DNA of 64,000 nt from the NCBI RefSeq assembly GCF_004785795.1, contig NZ_SRRO01000001.1, positions 4,526,001 to 4,590,000 on the forward strand, written 5' to 3'. Below are positions 27,036 through 34,658 of this stretch, one piece after another; positions within the stretch are counted from its first letter, which is position 1; each line of letters opens with the position of its first letter. The translations under genes and the position numbers were made by a program. This stretch comes from Nocardioides eburneiflavus (GTDB lineage: Bacteria > Actinomycetota > Actinomycetes > Propionibacteriales > Nocardioidaceae). Under the pieces are notes generated by a model. That model had not been told where the DNA came from and did no database searches. It saw nothing but the letters and a program-made list of their open reading frames with translations.

Positions 27036-27470
27036 TCAGGCGCTGACGTCGCCCAGCACGGCGAGCACGTCGTCGGGCGTCTGGGCCGCGTCGAGGGCGG
27101 CGATCTGGGCGTCGTCGGTGAACGCGCCGGCGAGGGCCTGGAGCACCGTGAGGTGGTCGTCGCCGGCACCGGCGATGCCCACGACGTACTTCGCGGGGCT
27201 GCCCTTCCAGTCGATGGGCTCGTCGTAGCGGATGAACGAGATCGCGGTGTGGCGGATCAGCGCCTTCGCCTCGTTGGTGCCGTGCGGGATGGCGAGCCCG
27301 TTGCCCATGAAGGTCGAGACCGACGTCTCGCGCTCGTGCATGGCGTCGACGTACGCCTCGTCGACGGCACCGGCTGCCACGAGCAGCCGGCCGGCCTCGG
27401 TGATGGCTGCGTCACGGTCCTTGGCCTGTCCGCCGAGCACGATCGCTTCCCGGCTCAGTACGTCGCTCAT
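27036..27470 (-). CDS. mtlF: PTS mannitol-type EIIA component
   Basis: A 144-aa cytoplasmic EIIA of the fructose/mannitol class that relays phosphate from HPr to the IIB domain. The phosphorylated histidine is His63 in GLAIPHGTNEAK. The SFMGNG-like turn and the C-terminal helices are typical. Upstream on the same strand is the IIBC gene, separated by 175 bp with a strong hairpin, so the IIA level may be set independently. AAAGAGGCG lies upstream of the ATG. Confidence 0.92.
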   Translation of the reverse strand: MSDVLSREAIVLGGQAKDRDAAITEAGRLLVAAGAVDEAYVDAMHERETSVSTFMGNGLAIPHGTNEAKALIRHTAISFIRYDEPIDWKGSPAKYVVGIAGAGDDHLTVLQALAGAFTDDAQIAALDAAQTPDDVLAVLGDVSA

Positions 27471-27505
27471 CTGGCGCCTCTTTCCTCGCAGGTGTCGTGG
27501 TGGTT

Positions 27506-27530
27506 GTCAGTCGGGTGTGTCAGTCGGGTG
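27506..27530. repeat. Short tandem repeat, 12-bp unit twice
   Basis: GTCAGTCGGGTG occurs at 27506-27517 and again at 27519-27530, one base apart. It lies upstream of mtlF. It could be a protein-binding direct repeat or replication slippage. Confidence 0.5.
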
Positions 27531-27577
27531 CTGCTCATCAGACCACACCGTCGCGGGACGGACCGGGCCCGAGAACC

Positions 27578-27619
27578 GTCGAGCCCGGCCCTCCCGGGGG
27601 AGGGAGAGCCGGGCTCGAC
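27578..27619 (-). terminator. Strong hairpin between mannitol IIBC and IIA genes
   Basis: Arms 27578-27589 and 27608-27619 (GTCGAGCCCGGC with its complement) pair perfectly, and inner CCTCCC/GGGAGG can extend the stem. It is 27 bases after the IIBC stop. It may end the IIBC transcript, act as a leaky attenuator, or protect the upstream mRNA. Confidence 0.75.
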
Positions 27620-27645
27620 CGTCAGGTGCGCCCAGGTCGGGGACG

Positions 27646-29151
27646 TCAGGTCCGGTTGTTCTCCTGGACCATGGCCACGATCTCGTCGTAGCGCGGGCTG
27701 CCCATGAAGTTGTCGACCGACACGTGGACGGCGGACGGGGTCTTCAGGCGGGCCCGGTCGGTGAGGTCCTGGTGGGTGACCACCAGGTCGACGTCGTCAC
27801 TGAGGTTGGAGATGGCCTTGTTGACCACCGTCACCTCGGTGTGACCGGAGTCGTGGATCTTCTTGCGGAGCACCGAGGCGCCCATCGCCGAGGACCCCAT
27901 GCCGGCGTCGCAGGCGAACACGATGGTGCGGATCTCACGGGTGTCCGTGGCGGTTGCGGTGCCGCCGACAAGGGCGGAGGACGCGACGGACTTCTTTCCC
28001 TTCATGGCCTCCATGTCCGCGGTGGCGTGGACGAGCTGGTCGTCAGCCTCCTCGGCCTTGTCGGTCTTGAGCAGGACGGCCGCGACGATGAACGTCGCCG
28101 CAGCGCCGAGGATCACCGAGAGCGTGACGCCCAGGTACTCTCCTCGTGCGGTCTGCGCGTAGACCGCGAAGATCGAGCCCGGGGCCGCGGGGGCGACCAG
28201 GCCGGTGCTGAAGATGACGTTGACGAAGATCTGCGTCATGCCGCCCGCGATCATCGCCACGATGAGCTTGGGCTTCATCAGCACGTAGGGGAAGTAGATC
28301 TCGTGGATGCCACCGAAGAAGTGGATGATCGCCGCGCCGGGGGCCGACGCCTTGGCCAAGCCCTTGCCGAAGAACATGTAGGCCAGGAGCAGGCCGATAC
28401 CGGCGGCCGGGTTGGCCTCCAGCAGAAACAGCACCGACTTTCCGTCCTCGAGCACCTCCTGGCTGCCCAGCGGGGTCAGCACGCCGTGGTTGAGCGCGTT
28501 GTTGAGGAACAGCACCTTCGCCGGCTCGATGATGAGCGAGGTGAAGGGCAGCAGGTTGTTGGACACGAGGAAGTCGACGCCCTCGCCGAGGCGGTCGGCG
28601 ATCCAGGTGACGATCGGGCTCATGACGAAGAAGGCGAAGATCGCCAGGATCATGCCCCAGATGCCTGCCGCGAAGTTGTTGACGAGCATCTCGAAGCCGG
28701 GCCGGATCTTGCCGTCCCAGATCGCGTCGATCTTCTTCATGCTCCAGCCGCCGAGCGGGCCCATGATCATGGCACCCATGAACATCGGGATGCTCGTGCC
28801 GGCGATGACGCCCATCGTGGCGATCGCTCCGACGACGCCTCCGCGCTTGTCGTAGATGTTGTAGCCGCCCGTGTAGCCGATGAGCAGCGGGAGGAGGTAG
28901 GTGATCATCGGCCCGACGATGCCGCCGCCGTCCTCGTCCCAGCCGCCGATCTCAGCGACCCAGCTGTCGGGTGAGTCGCCGATCCCGAGCTCAGGGAGCC
29001 AGCCGACTTCGATGAACAGGGCGGTGATGAAGCCCCAGGCGATGAATGCCCCGATGTTGGGCATCACCATGTTGGAGAGGAATGTGCCGAACTTCTGAAC
29101 GCGGACCCGGGCCCCGGAGCCTGCCGCGGGAGTGCTTGTCGTGGTCGCCAT
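27646..29151 (-). CDS. mtlA: PTS mannitol-specific EIICB permease
   Basis: A 501-aa permease that imports and phosphorylates mannitol or a related polyol. The first 350 residues are the membrane IIC domain, with family blocks MVMPNIGAFIAWGFITALF, IGYTGGYNIYD and HFFGGIHEIYFPYV. After a linker the IIB domain begins, with its phosphorylated cysteine in FACDAGMGSSAMGA (about residue 415). The IIA part is a separate protein (mtlF). An operator-like palindrome lies about 50 bp upstream. No mannitol-1-phosphate dehydrogenase of the usual type is nearby; the next gene upstream encodes a different dehydrogenase. Confidence 0.93.
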   Translation of the reverse strand: MATTTSTPAAGSGARVRVQKFGTFLSNMVMPNIGAFIAWGFITALFIEVGWLPELGIGDSPDSWVAEIGGWDEDGGGIVGPMITYLLPLLIGYTGGYNIYDKRGGVVGAIATMGVIAGTSIPMFMGAMIMGPLGGWSMKKIDAIWDGKIRPGFEMLVNNFAAGIWGMILAIFAFFVMSPIVTWIADRLGEGVDFLVSNNLLPFTSLIIEPAKVLFLNNALNHGVLTPLGSQEVLEDGKSVLFLLEANPAAGIGLLLAYMFFGKGLAKASAPGAAIIHFFGGIHEIYFPYVLMKPKLIVAMIAGGMTQIFVNVIFSTGLVAPAAPGSIFAVYAQTARGEYLGVTLSVILGAAATFIVAAVLLKTDKAEEADDQLVHATADMEAMKGKKSVASSALVGGTATATDTREIRTIVFACDAGMGSSAMGASVLRKKIHDSGHTEVTVVNKAISNLSDDVDLVVTHQDLTDRARLKTPSAVHVSVDNFMGSPRYDEIVAMVQENNRT

Positions 29152-29198
29152 GCTGATGTCCTCCAGTCGAACTGAGGGGTGACCCCCATCACATGATG

Positions 29199-29217
29199 TC
29201 GTGATTAAACCTCACGA
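29199..29217. promoter_or_regulatory. Operator-like inverted repeat upstream of mtlA
   Basis: TCGTGA and TCACGA arms are separated by seven AT-rich bases (TTAAACC). It lies 48 bp upstream of the mtlA start in a region with lower GC than its surroundings. The protein that binds it is unknown; the DeoR protein of the locus is one candidate. Confidence 0.5.
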
Positions 29218-29259
29218 TCGGGCATGTTGCCAAGCATTCGGGCAGGAATTCATGCCCGA
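29218..29259. promoter_or_regulatory. Second inverted repeat upstream of mtlA
   Basis: TCGGGCATG (29218-29226) pairs with CATGCCCGA (29251-29259) across 24 bases. It abuts the first palindrome. A further GGGCAGG lies between the arms. Together they make a compound site of about 60 bp. The rest of the 194-bp gap between mtlA and the dehydrogenase gene shows nothing else. Confidence 0.4.
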
Positions 29260-29345
29260 GTGTGTGGCTTTGTCCTGGAAGAGGGTGCCTCGCCGCCTGA
29301 ATCGCCAAGCGGGACCAAGTGGCCGGCAGCGGCTGTGGAGCGCTG

Positions 29346-31082
29346 CTAGCCGCTCAGCTGGCTGTCGAAGAGCGCCTTCTCCGCCTCGTCGTTCCACGTG
29401 TCGCCCGGCCCGAGCTTCTCGGCGACGTCCGGCAGCGTCTCCTTCAGCTCGTCGAGCCCCATCAGGGGGAGGTCGTGGATCTGCGGGAAGATCAGGACCT
29501 TCCCGGAGTAGGTTCCGTCGACCAGGGCCTGGAGGCCGTCCTTGGCTGCCCGCATGCCGCCGACCGCACCCACGATGGATCCCGGGGAGAGCTCACCCCG
29601 CTCGGCCAGGTCCACGACCTGCTGCTGGTCGTGGATCGTCAATCCAGACGTCCCGGTGTACTGGGCGTTGTCCAGGTAGACCGCGCCCAGGTTCAGTGGC
29701 GCCAGCGTGCCGTTGGGGACACCGGCGAAGAAGACCAGCATGCCGTCTGACCTCATCAGGGTGTCGGCCTCGGCCATCACGGCGGCGATCGGGACGCTGA
29801 CCACCACGTCGTCGGCCCCCCGGCCCTCGGTGATGCCCATGACGAAGTCGTGGAGGGACTGCTCCGAGGTCTGGGAGTTGAAGGTGAGCAGCTCGCAGTC
29901 GTTGCTCTCCGCCAGGTGGGCCAGACGGTCGTCGAGGCTCTGCAGTCGTTCGTCGCTCACCTCGGTGGCGACGATCGTGCGGGGGCCGTCGGGCTGCTGG
30001 ATGGCCCGCTGCACGTGCATCAGCCCCATGGGGCCGCCGGCGCCCACGAAGACGGTGGTGCCCCCCGGACGCAGGTCACAGCGGTTGCGCGCCTCTCCGT
30101 AGGAGGCGGCGATGTCCGGACCGCGCCCGCCGATGTAGGCGGTGTAGTCGTAGTGCAACCGGCCCACGTCGGTGTCCACCAGGCCGTCGAGGGCGGTCTC
30201 GCCCACCAGGTTGAGGGTGCCGCGCCGGGCGATGTGCGTGGCCACGGCCCCGACCGTCGCGGCCGCACGCGGGTCCAGCATCACGATGTCGTCGAAGCCG
30301 GCACCGTCGGTCAGCTCGTCCACCAGCGCCTGGTAGTCGCCGGTGTCGAGGCCGTCGCGCACGACCGTGGTGGCGGAGGTCTGCTCGACGAGCGCCACCA
30401 CGGAGGCGGGCACGTCGGTCAGCACGATCGTGGCGGGCGCATCCAGCCCGGACGAGAACGCGTACTCCCGCTCGTCGCCGGGCCGGCCGACGATCCACAT
30501 GGTCCCGCCAGACTTCGGCTCGAGCCGGCGACGCTGGGTGTAGGCCGCCATCACGCACCCCCACGGCTCCAGCGTGGAGCCCTCGGCGTACCCCATCGTG
30601 TCGGGGAGCGGCAGCAGGCAGGCACCGTCGTCGGTCTCGAGCATCTCCGAGCCCATGAGGTGGTACTGGATCAGCCCGCCGGGGATGGTGTAGCCGTAGG
30701 CCGTGCTCGTGCCGTCCTGGTAGATGTCGGGCTGCACGGCCAGCCGCTGGCCGGCGTGATAGCGGTCCTTGAGGTTGTCGCCGACCTCGATGACGGTGAG
30801 GCTCACCTCGTGCCCGAGCCGGGTGGGGTCCTGCGAGAGGTCGCGGTCGTAGAGCTTCGGGTGGCTGCCGCCCTGGCGCATGATCTTCACGTCCGAGAAG
30901 CAGAGGCCCACGCTGTCGATGCGCACCAGCATGTGGTCGGCGTCGGGCTCGGGGATCGGGACCAGCTCGGGCGCGCTGTCCTTGCCCATGTTGTCCTCGC
31001 CCGCCCCGTGCAGGAGCCAGGCCCAGGCCTCGTCCGGCACGTCGAGGTCAGCCGCGCGGTAACGGTCGTACGCTGATGTCAT
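29346..31082 (-). CDS. Medium-chain zinc alcohol dehydrogenase with two Rossmann-like domains
   Basis: A 578-aa medium-chain dehydrogenase, much longer than the usual 340-420 aa. The GroES-like catalytic domain is N-terminal: Cys61 in GLCFSD and His91-Glu92 in LGHE are likely zinc ligands. Two nucleotide-binding folds follow. The first (about residues 193-300) has a degenerate loop (IVGRPGDER). The second (about 342-470) has the canonical FVGAGGPMGLMHV loop and TEVSDER. It sits between mannitol permease and Enzyme I genes and probably oxidises or reduces a polyol phosphate such as mannitol- or sorbitol-phosphate, by analogy with sorbose-1-phosphate reductases. Start ATG 31082. Which fold binds the cofactor is inferred, not shown. 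Confidence 0.82.
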   Translation of the reverse strand: MTSAYDRYRAADLDVPDEAWAWLLHGAGEDNMGKDSAPELVPIPEPDADHMLVRIDSVGLCFSDVKIMRQGGSHPKLYDRDLSQDPTRLGHEVSLTVIEVGDNLKDRYHAGQRLAVQPDIYQDGTSTAYGYTIPGGLIQYHLMGSEMLETDDGACLLPLPDTMGYAEGSTLEPWGCVMAAYTQRRRLEPKSGGTMWIVGRPGDEREYAFSSGLDAPATIVLTDVPASVVALVEQTSATTVVRDGLDTGDYQALVDELTDGAGFDDIVMLDPRAAATVGAVATHIARRGTLNLVGETALDGLVDTDVGRLHYDYTAYIGGRGPDIAASYGEARNRCDLRPGGTTVFVGAGGPMGLMHVQRAIQQPDGPRTIVATEVSDERLQSLDDRLAHLAESNDCELLTFNSQTSEQSLHDFVMGITEGRGADDVVVSVPIAAVMAEADTLMRSDGMLVFFAGVPNGTLAPLNLGAVYLDNAQYTGTSGLTIHDQQQVVDLAERGELSPGSIVGAVGGMRAAKDGLQALVDGTYSGKVLIFPQIHDLPLMGLDELKETLPDVAEKLGPGDTWNDEAEKALFDSQLSG

Positions 31083-31147
31083 GGTTCCTCCGTGTCGAGG
31101 TGGATGGAGCCTCCGTGGCGGAGGCGACGGATCGACGGCGATGGGCC

Positions 31148-32839
31148 TCAGTGGCCGAGCAGCTCCCGTACGGCCGCTCGCGCCGCCATCGGGTCGGGGG
31201 CGCCGAGGGCGGCCTCGGCCGCTGCCTCGCACGTCTCGAAGCTGACCTTGCCCAGCTGTGCACCGACGGGGCGTACGGCGCGGGCCGCCATCGAGAGCGA
31301 CGAGATGCCCATGCCGATGAGCGCCGTGGCCAGCAGCGGGTCCGCGGCGGCCTCGCCGCAGACACCGACGGGCTTGCCCGCCTCGACCCCCGCGTGCGCC
31401 GTGATGGCGATCAGCTGGAGCACGGCCGGCTGCCACGGGTCGGTGAGGTGGGCGAGGTCGGTCGCCATGCGGTCGGCGGCCATCGCGTACTGGGTGAGGT
31501 CGTTGGTGCCGATGGAGAGGAAGTCGACGACCTCGAGCATCCGGTGGGCGAGCAGGGCCGCACTCGGGATCTCGACCATGACGCCGGCCTTGAGTCCGCG
31601 GGCGCGCACCTTCTCGGCGAACTCGGCGGCCTCGGAGACGGTCGCGACCATCGGCGCCATCACCCAGGTCTCGGTGCCGGTGCGCTCGGCCGCCGCGGCG
31701 ATGCCGTCGAGCTGGCGGTCCATCAGGCCGGGGTTGCCGAAGCTCAGCCGCAGGCCGCGTACGCCGAGGGCGGGGTTCTCCTCGCCCTCCTGGGTCGCGA
31801 ACGCGATCGGCTTGTCGGAGCCGGCGTCGAGCGTGCGCACCACGACGTAGCGGCCGTCGGAGTAGGGCGACAGGACCTCGGAGTAGATGTCGGCCTGCTC
31901 CTCCACGCTGGGCTCGTCCTTGCGGTTGAGGAAGCACAGCTCGGTGCGGAACAGCCCGACCCCCTGCACCGGCTCACTGCCGGCGGACGCCGCGGACGGG
32001 CCGTCGGCGACGTTGGCGAGCAGCTTGACCGGCAGGCCGTCGGAGGTCGACGCCGGGCCGCTCCAGCTGGCCAGCTCCTCGCGCAGGCGACGGCTCTCCT
32101 CGACGCGGGCGTACGCCTGGTCGGGGTCGGCGCCCTGTTCGACGACGCCGGTCTCGCCGTCGACGACGACGAAGGTGCCGGCGGGGATCTCCATGACACC
32201 GGCCGCGCCGACCACGCACGGGATGCCGAGCTGGCGGGCGATGATCGCGGTGTGGCTGGTGGCGCCCCCGCGCTCGGTGACCAGGGCGGTGACCAGCGCG
32301 GGGTCGAGCCCCGAGGTGTCGCTCGGGGCGAGGTCCTCCGCGACCAGGATCGACGGCTCGCTCGGGGTCGGCACGCCCGGAGGGGGTTCACCGACCAGGT
32401 GGGCGACGACGCGCCGCTCGATGTCGCGCAGGTCGGTCACCCGCTCGGCCATCAGCCCGCCCATGTTGGTGAAGATCGTGACGAACTGCTCCACGGCGCC
32501 CTGCACGGCAGCGACCGGGCCCTGCCCCGCCTGGAGGTTCTTGGACACGGCGGAGCGCAGCCCCTTGTCGCGCGCGAGGCCGGCGCTCGCCGTCAGCACC
32601 TCGGCCGCGGCGCCCTGCGCGTCGGCGGCCTTGGCGGTGAAGGTGTCCGCCACGGCGGCGGCCGCCTCGTCGTACGCCGCGAGTGCGGCGTCCGGGTCGG
32701 CGAAGTCGCCGTCACCGAAGCGGGCGATCGCGTCGGGTGACACCTCCCCCCGCACGTGGAGGACGGGCCCGGCGGCGACGCCCGGCACGACCGGGGTCCC
32801 GCTCAGGGAGTTCGCGGAGGAGCTCGCGGGTGTGGTCAT
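31148..32839 (-). CDS. ptsI: PTS Enzyme I (phosphoenolpyruvate-protein phosphotransferase)
   Basis: A 563-aa Enzyme I, which takes phosphate from PEP and passes it to HPr. The phosphorylated residue is His196 in GGATSHTAIIARQLGIPCVVG. The PEP-binding barrel shows GLFRTEL, then SIGTNDLTQY and GVCGEAAADP with the catalytic Cys. HPr (ptsH) lies at the far end of the divergent fru operon. Start ATG 32839 has no good ribosome binding site; GTG 32845 is an alternative. It is divergent from the DeoR regulator over a short promoter region. Confidence 0.95.
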   Translation of the reverse strand: MTTPASSSANSLSGTPVVPGVAAGPVLHVRGEVSPDAIARFGDGDFADPDAALAAYDEAAAAVADTFTAKAADAQGAAAEVLTASAGLARDKGLRSAVSKNLQAGQGPVAAVQGAVEQFVTIFTNMGGLMAERVTDLRDIERRVVAHLVGEPPPGVPTPSEPSILVAEDLAPSDTSGLDPALVTALVTERGGATSHTAIIARQLGIPCVVGAAGVMEIPAGTFVVVDGETGVVEQGADPDQAYARVEESRRLREELASWSGPASTSDGLPVKLLANVADGPSAASAGSEPVQGVGLFRTELCFLNRKDEPSVEEQADIYSEVLSPYSDGRYVVVRTLDAGSDKPIAFATQEGEENPALGVRGLRLSFGNPGLMDRQLDGIAAAAERTGTETWVMAPMVATVSEAAEFAEKVRARGLKAGVMVEIPSAALLAHRMLEVVDFLSIGTNDLTQYAMAADRMATDLAHLTDPWQPAVLQLIAITAHAGVEAGKPVGVCGEAAADPLLATALIGMGISSLSMAARAVRPVGAQLGKVSFETCEAAAEAALGAPDPMAARAAVRELLGH

Positions 32840-32864
32840 GGACACACCGTAGATCACCGGGCAG

Positions 32865-32893
32865 TTGACAAGCAACACATTCGGGACTAAAAC
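32865..32893 (+). promoter_or_regulatory. Sigma-70-type promoter of the fru operon
   Basis: TTGACA (32865-32870), a 17-base spacer and TAAAAC (32888-32893) give a near-consensus housekeeping promoter pointing to the DeoR gene. The start codon is 35 bases further, with GGAAGG upstream of it. Confidence 0.7.
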
Positions 32894-32900
32894 AACACAT
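32873..32900. promoter_or_regulatory. Direct-repeat operator for the DeoR regulator
   Basis: CAACACAT occurs at 32873-32880 and 32893-32900, exactly 20 bases (about two helical turns) apart. The first copy lies within the -35/-10 spacer and the second overlaps the -10 region and its downstream flank. DeoR-family proteins often bind such spaced repeats. Autoregulation and control of both divergent transcripts are inferred. Confidence 0.55.
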
Positions 32901-32928
32901 ACACAGATCATCCCGGGAAGGTGGACCG

Positions 32929-33696
32929 ATGTACGCCGAGGAGCGCCAGCAGGCGATGGCTCACCTGATCAGTCGTCGCGGGCGACTGTCGGTCGTCCAG
33001 CTGGCCGAGCAGTTCGAGGTCACCACCGAGACCGTCCGCCGCGACCTGTCCACCCTCGACCGGATGGGGCTGGTCCGCCGGGTGCACGGCGGCGCCGTGC
33101 CGGCCGGGTCCCTCACCGTCATCGAATCAGGGATCGTCGAGCGCGACCAGTCCAACACGCAGGCCAAGGAGGCGATCGCCAACGCGGCCGTCGCCCTGCT
33201 GCCGCCCCCCGACTCCATCGTGGTCATCGACGCCGGCAGCACGACTGCCCGGTTCGCCGCGGCCCTCCCCCGCGACCACCGCCTCATCGTCATCACGCAC
33301 GCGGTGCCGGTGGCGACGCGGCTCGCGGGCCTGCCGCAGATCGAGCTGCACCTGCTGCCGGGCAAGGTGCGGCCCACCACGCACGCCGCCGTCGGCGCCG
33401 ACACCGTCGCCACCCTCGCCGACCTCCGCGCCGACGTCGCCTTCGTCGCGACCAACGGCATGACGGTGGGGCACGGTCTCACCACGCCCGACAGCGACGA
33501 GGCGGCGACCAAGCGCGCGATCATCGCCTGCGCCCGCAAGACCGTGGTGCTCGCCGACTCCACCAAGCTCGGCGTCGAGACAGCCGTACGCTTCGCTACC
33601 CTCGACAGCATCGACGTCCTCGTGACCGACAGCGACATCGACCCTGCCGAGCGCCGGGCGCTCGAGGGCGCCGGCATCGAGGTGGTGGTCGCATGA
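32929..33696 (+). CDS. DeoR-family sugar-phosphate-responsive regulator
   Basis: A 255-aa transcription factor. The N-terminal winged helix contains the DeoR signature (VVQLAEQFEVTTETVRRDLSTLD followed by RVHGGAV). The C-terminal ligand-binding domain has IDAGSTTARFA and the VVLADSTKLG segment, typical of effectors such as fructose-1-phosphate. ATG 32929 is preceded by GGGAAGG. It overlaps fruK by four bases (ATGA). It probably represses the fru operon and the divergent ptsI/mtl genes until sugar phosphate accumulates. Confidence 0.9.
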   Translation: MYAEERQQAMAHLISRRGRLSVVQLAEQFEVTTETVRRDLSTLDRMGLVRRVHGGAVPAGSLTVIESGIVERDQSNTQAKEAIANAAVALLPPPDSIVVIDAGSTTARFAAALPRDHRLIVITHAVPVATRLAGLPQIELHLLPGKVRPTTHAAVGADTVATLADLRADVAFVATNGMTVGHGLTTPDSDEAATKRAIIACARKTVVLADSTKLGVETAVRFATLDSIDVLVTDSDIDPAERRALEGAGIEVVVA

Positions 33697-34658
33697 TCCT
33701 GACCCTGACCCCCAACCCGAGCGTCGACCGCACCGTCGCCCTCGACTGCGAGCTGGGCCGCGGCCAGGTCCACCGTGTCGCCTCGGTCACCTCGCAGGCC
33801 GGCGGCAAGGGCGTCAACATCTCCCGCGCGGCCGTGAGCGCCGACATCCCGAGCATCGCCGTCGTGCCCGCCGCGAAGGACGACCCGTTCGTCCTGGAGC
33901 TGCTCGGCGCCGGCATCGACTGCCGTCCCGTGCAGCCGGCGGGCGACGTCCGGGTCAACCTCACCATCACCGAGCCCGACGGCACCACGACCAAGCTCAA
34001 CTCCCCCGGCGCCGCCGTGCTCCCCCTCCACCTCGAGCTGATGGCGCAGGCGGTGCTGGTCCGTGCCTCGAGCGCGGACTGGACCGTGCTCGCCGGCTCG
34101 CTGCCCGCGGGCGCACCCGCCGGCTTCTACGCCGAGCTCGTACGCCGCCTGCGCGAGGTGGGCGGCCGGGTGGCCGTCGACACCAGCGAGGCGCCGCTGC
34201 AGGCACTGGTCGACGCGCTGCCGCACTCGGCCCCCGACCTGATGAAGCCCAACGGCGAGGAGCTCGCCTCCTTCACCGGCGGTGACGCGGACGAGCTCGA
34301 GTCCGACCCGCGCGCGACCGCGGCCGCCGCCCGCCAGCTCATCGACCGCGGCGTGGGCGCCGTGCTCGCCACCCTCGGTGGCAACGGGGCCGTCCTCGTC
34401 ACGTCCGAGGGGGCATGGCACGCCAGCCCGCCGCCCACCACGGTCGTCAGCACCGTCGGTGCCGGCGACTCCAGCCTCTTCGGCTACCTGCTGGGCGACA
34501 TCCGGGGGCTGCCGGCCCCGGACCGCCTGGCACTGGCCGTCGCCTACGGCAGCGCCGCCGCAGGTCTCCCCGGCACCACCATCCCCCAGCCGTCGCAGGT
34601 CCGCCCGGACCTCGTCGGCGTCACCGCACTGACCCCTTCACCCGGAGGCACAGCATGA
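33693..34658 (+). CDS. fruK: 1-phosphofructokinase
   Basis: A 321-aa PfkB-family kinase that makes fructose-1,6-bisphosphate from fructose-1-phosphate. LTPNPSVDRT and the substrate-binding GGKGVNISRA lie at the N-terminus, the family block KPNGEEL in the middle, and the active-site VGAGDSSLFGYL with the catalytic Asp near the end. ATG 33693 overlaps the regulator stop and its own stop overlaps the fruA start, so the three are tightly coupled. Neighbouring fructose IIABC gives its substrate. Confidence 0.95.
   Translation: MILTLTPNPSVDRTVALDCELGRGQVHRVASVTSQAGGKGVNISRAAVSADIPSIAVVPAAKDDPFVLELLGAGIDCRPVQPAGDVRVNLTITEPDGTTTKLNSPGAAVLPLHLELMAQAVLVRASSADWTVLAGSLPAGAPAGFYAELVRRLREVGGRVAVDTSEAPLQALVDALPHSAPDLMKPNGEELASFTGGDADELESDPRATAAAARQLIDRGVGAVLATLGGNGAVLVTSEGAWHASPPPTTVVSTVGAGDSSLFGYLLGDIRGLPAPDRLALAVAYGSAAAGLPGTTIPQPSQVRPDLVGVTALTPSPGGTA

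Noticed and set aside
31083..31937. N-terminal extension of the dehydrogenase to 863 residues
   Set aside because: The upstream part is antisense to Enzyme I, and the family N-terminus begins at 31082.
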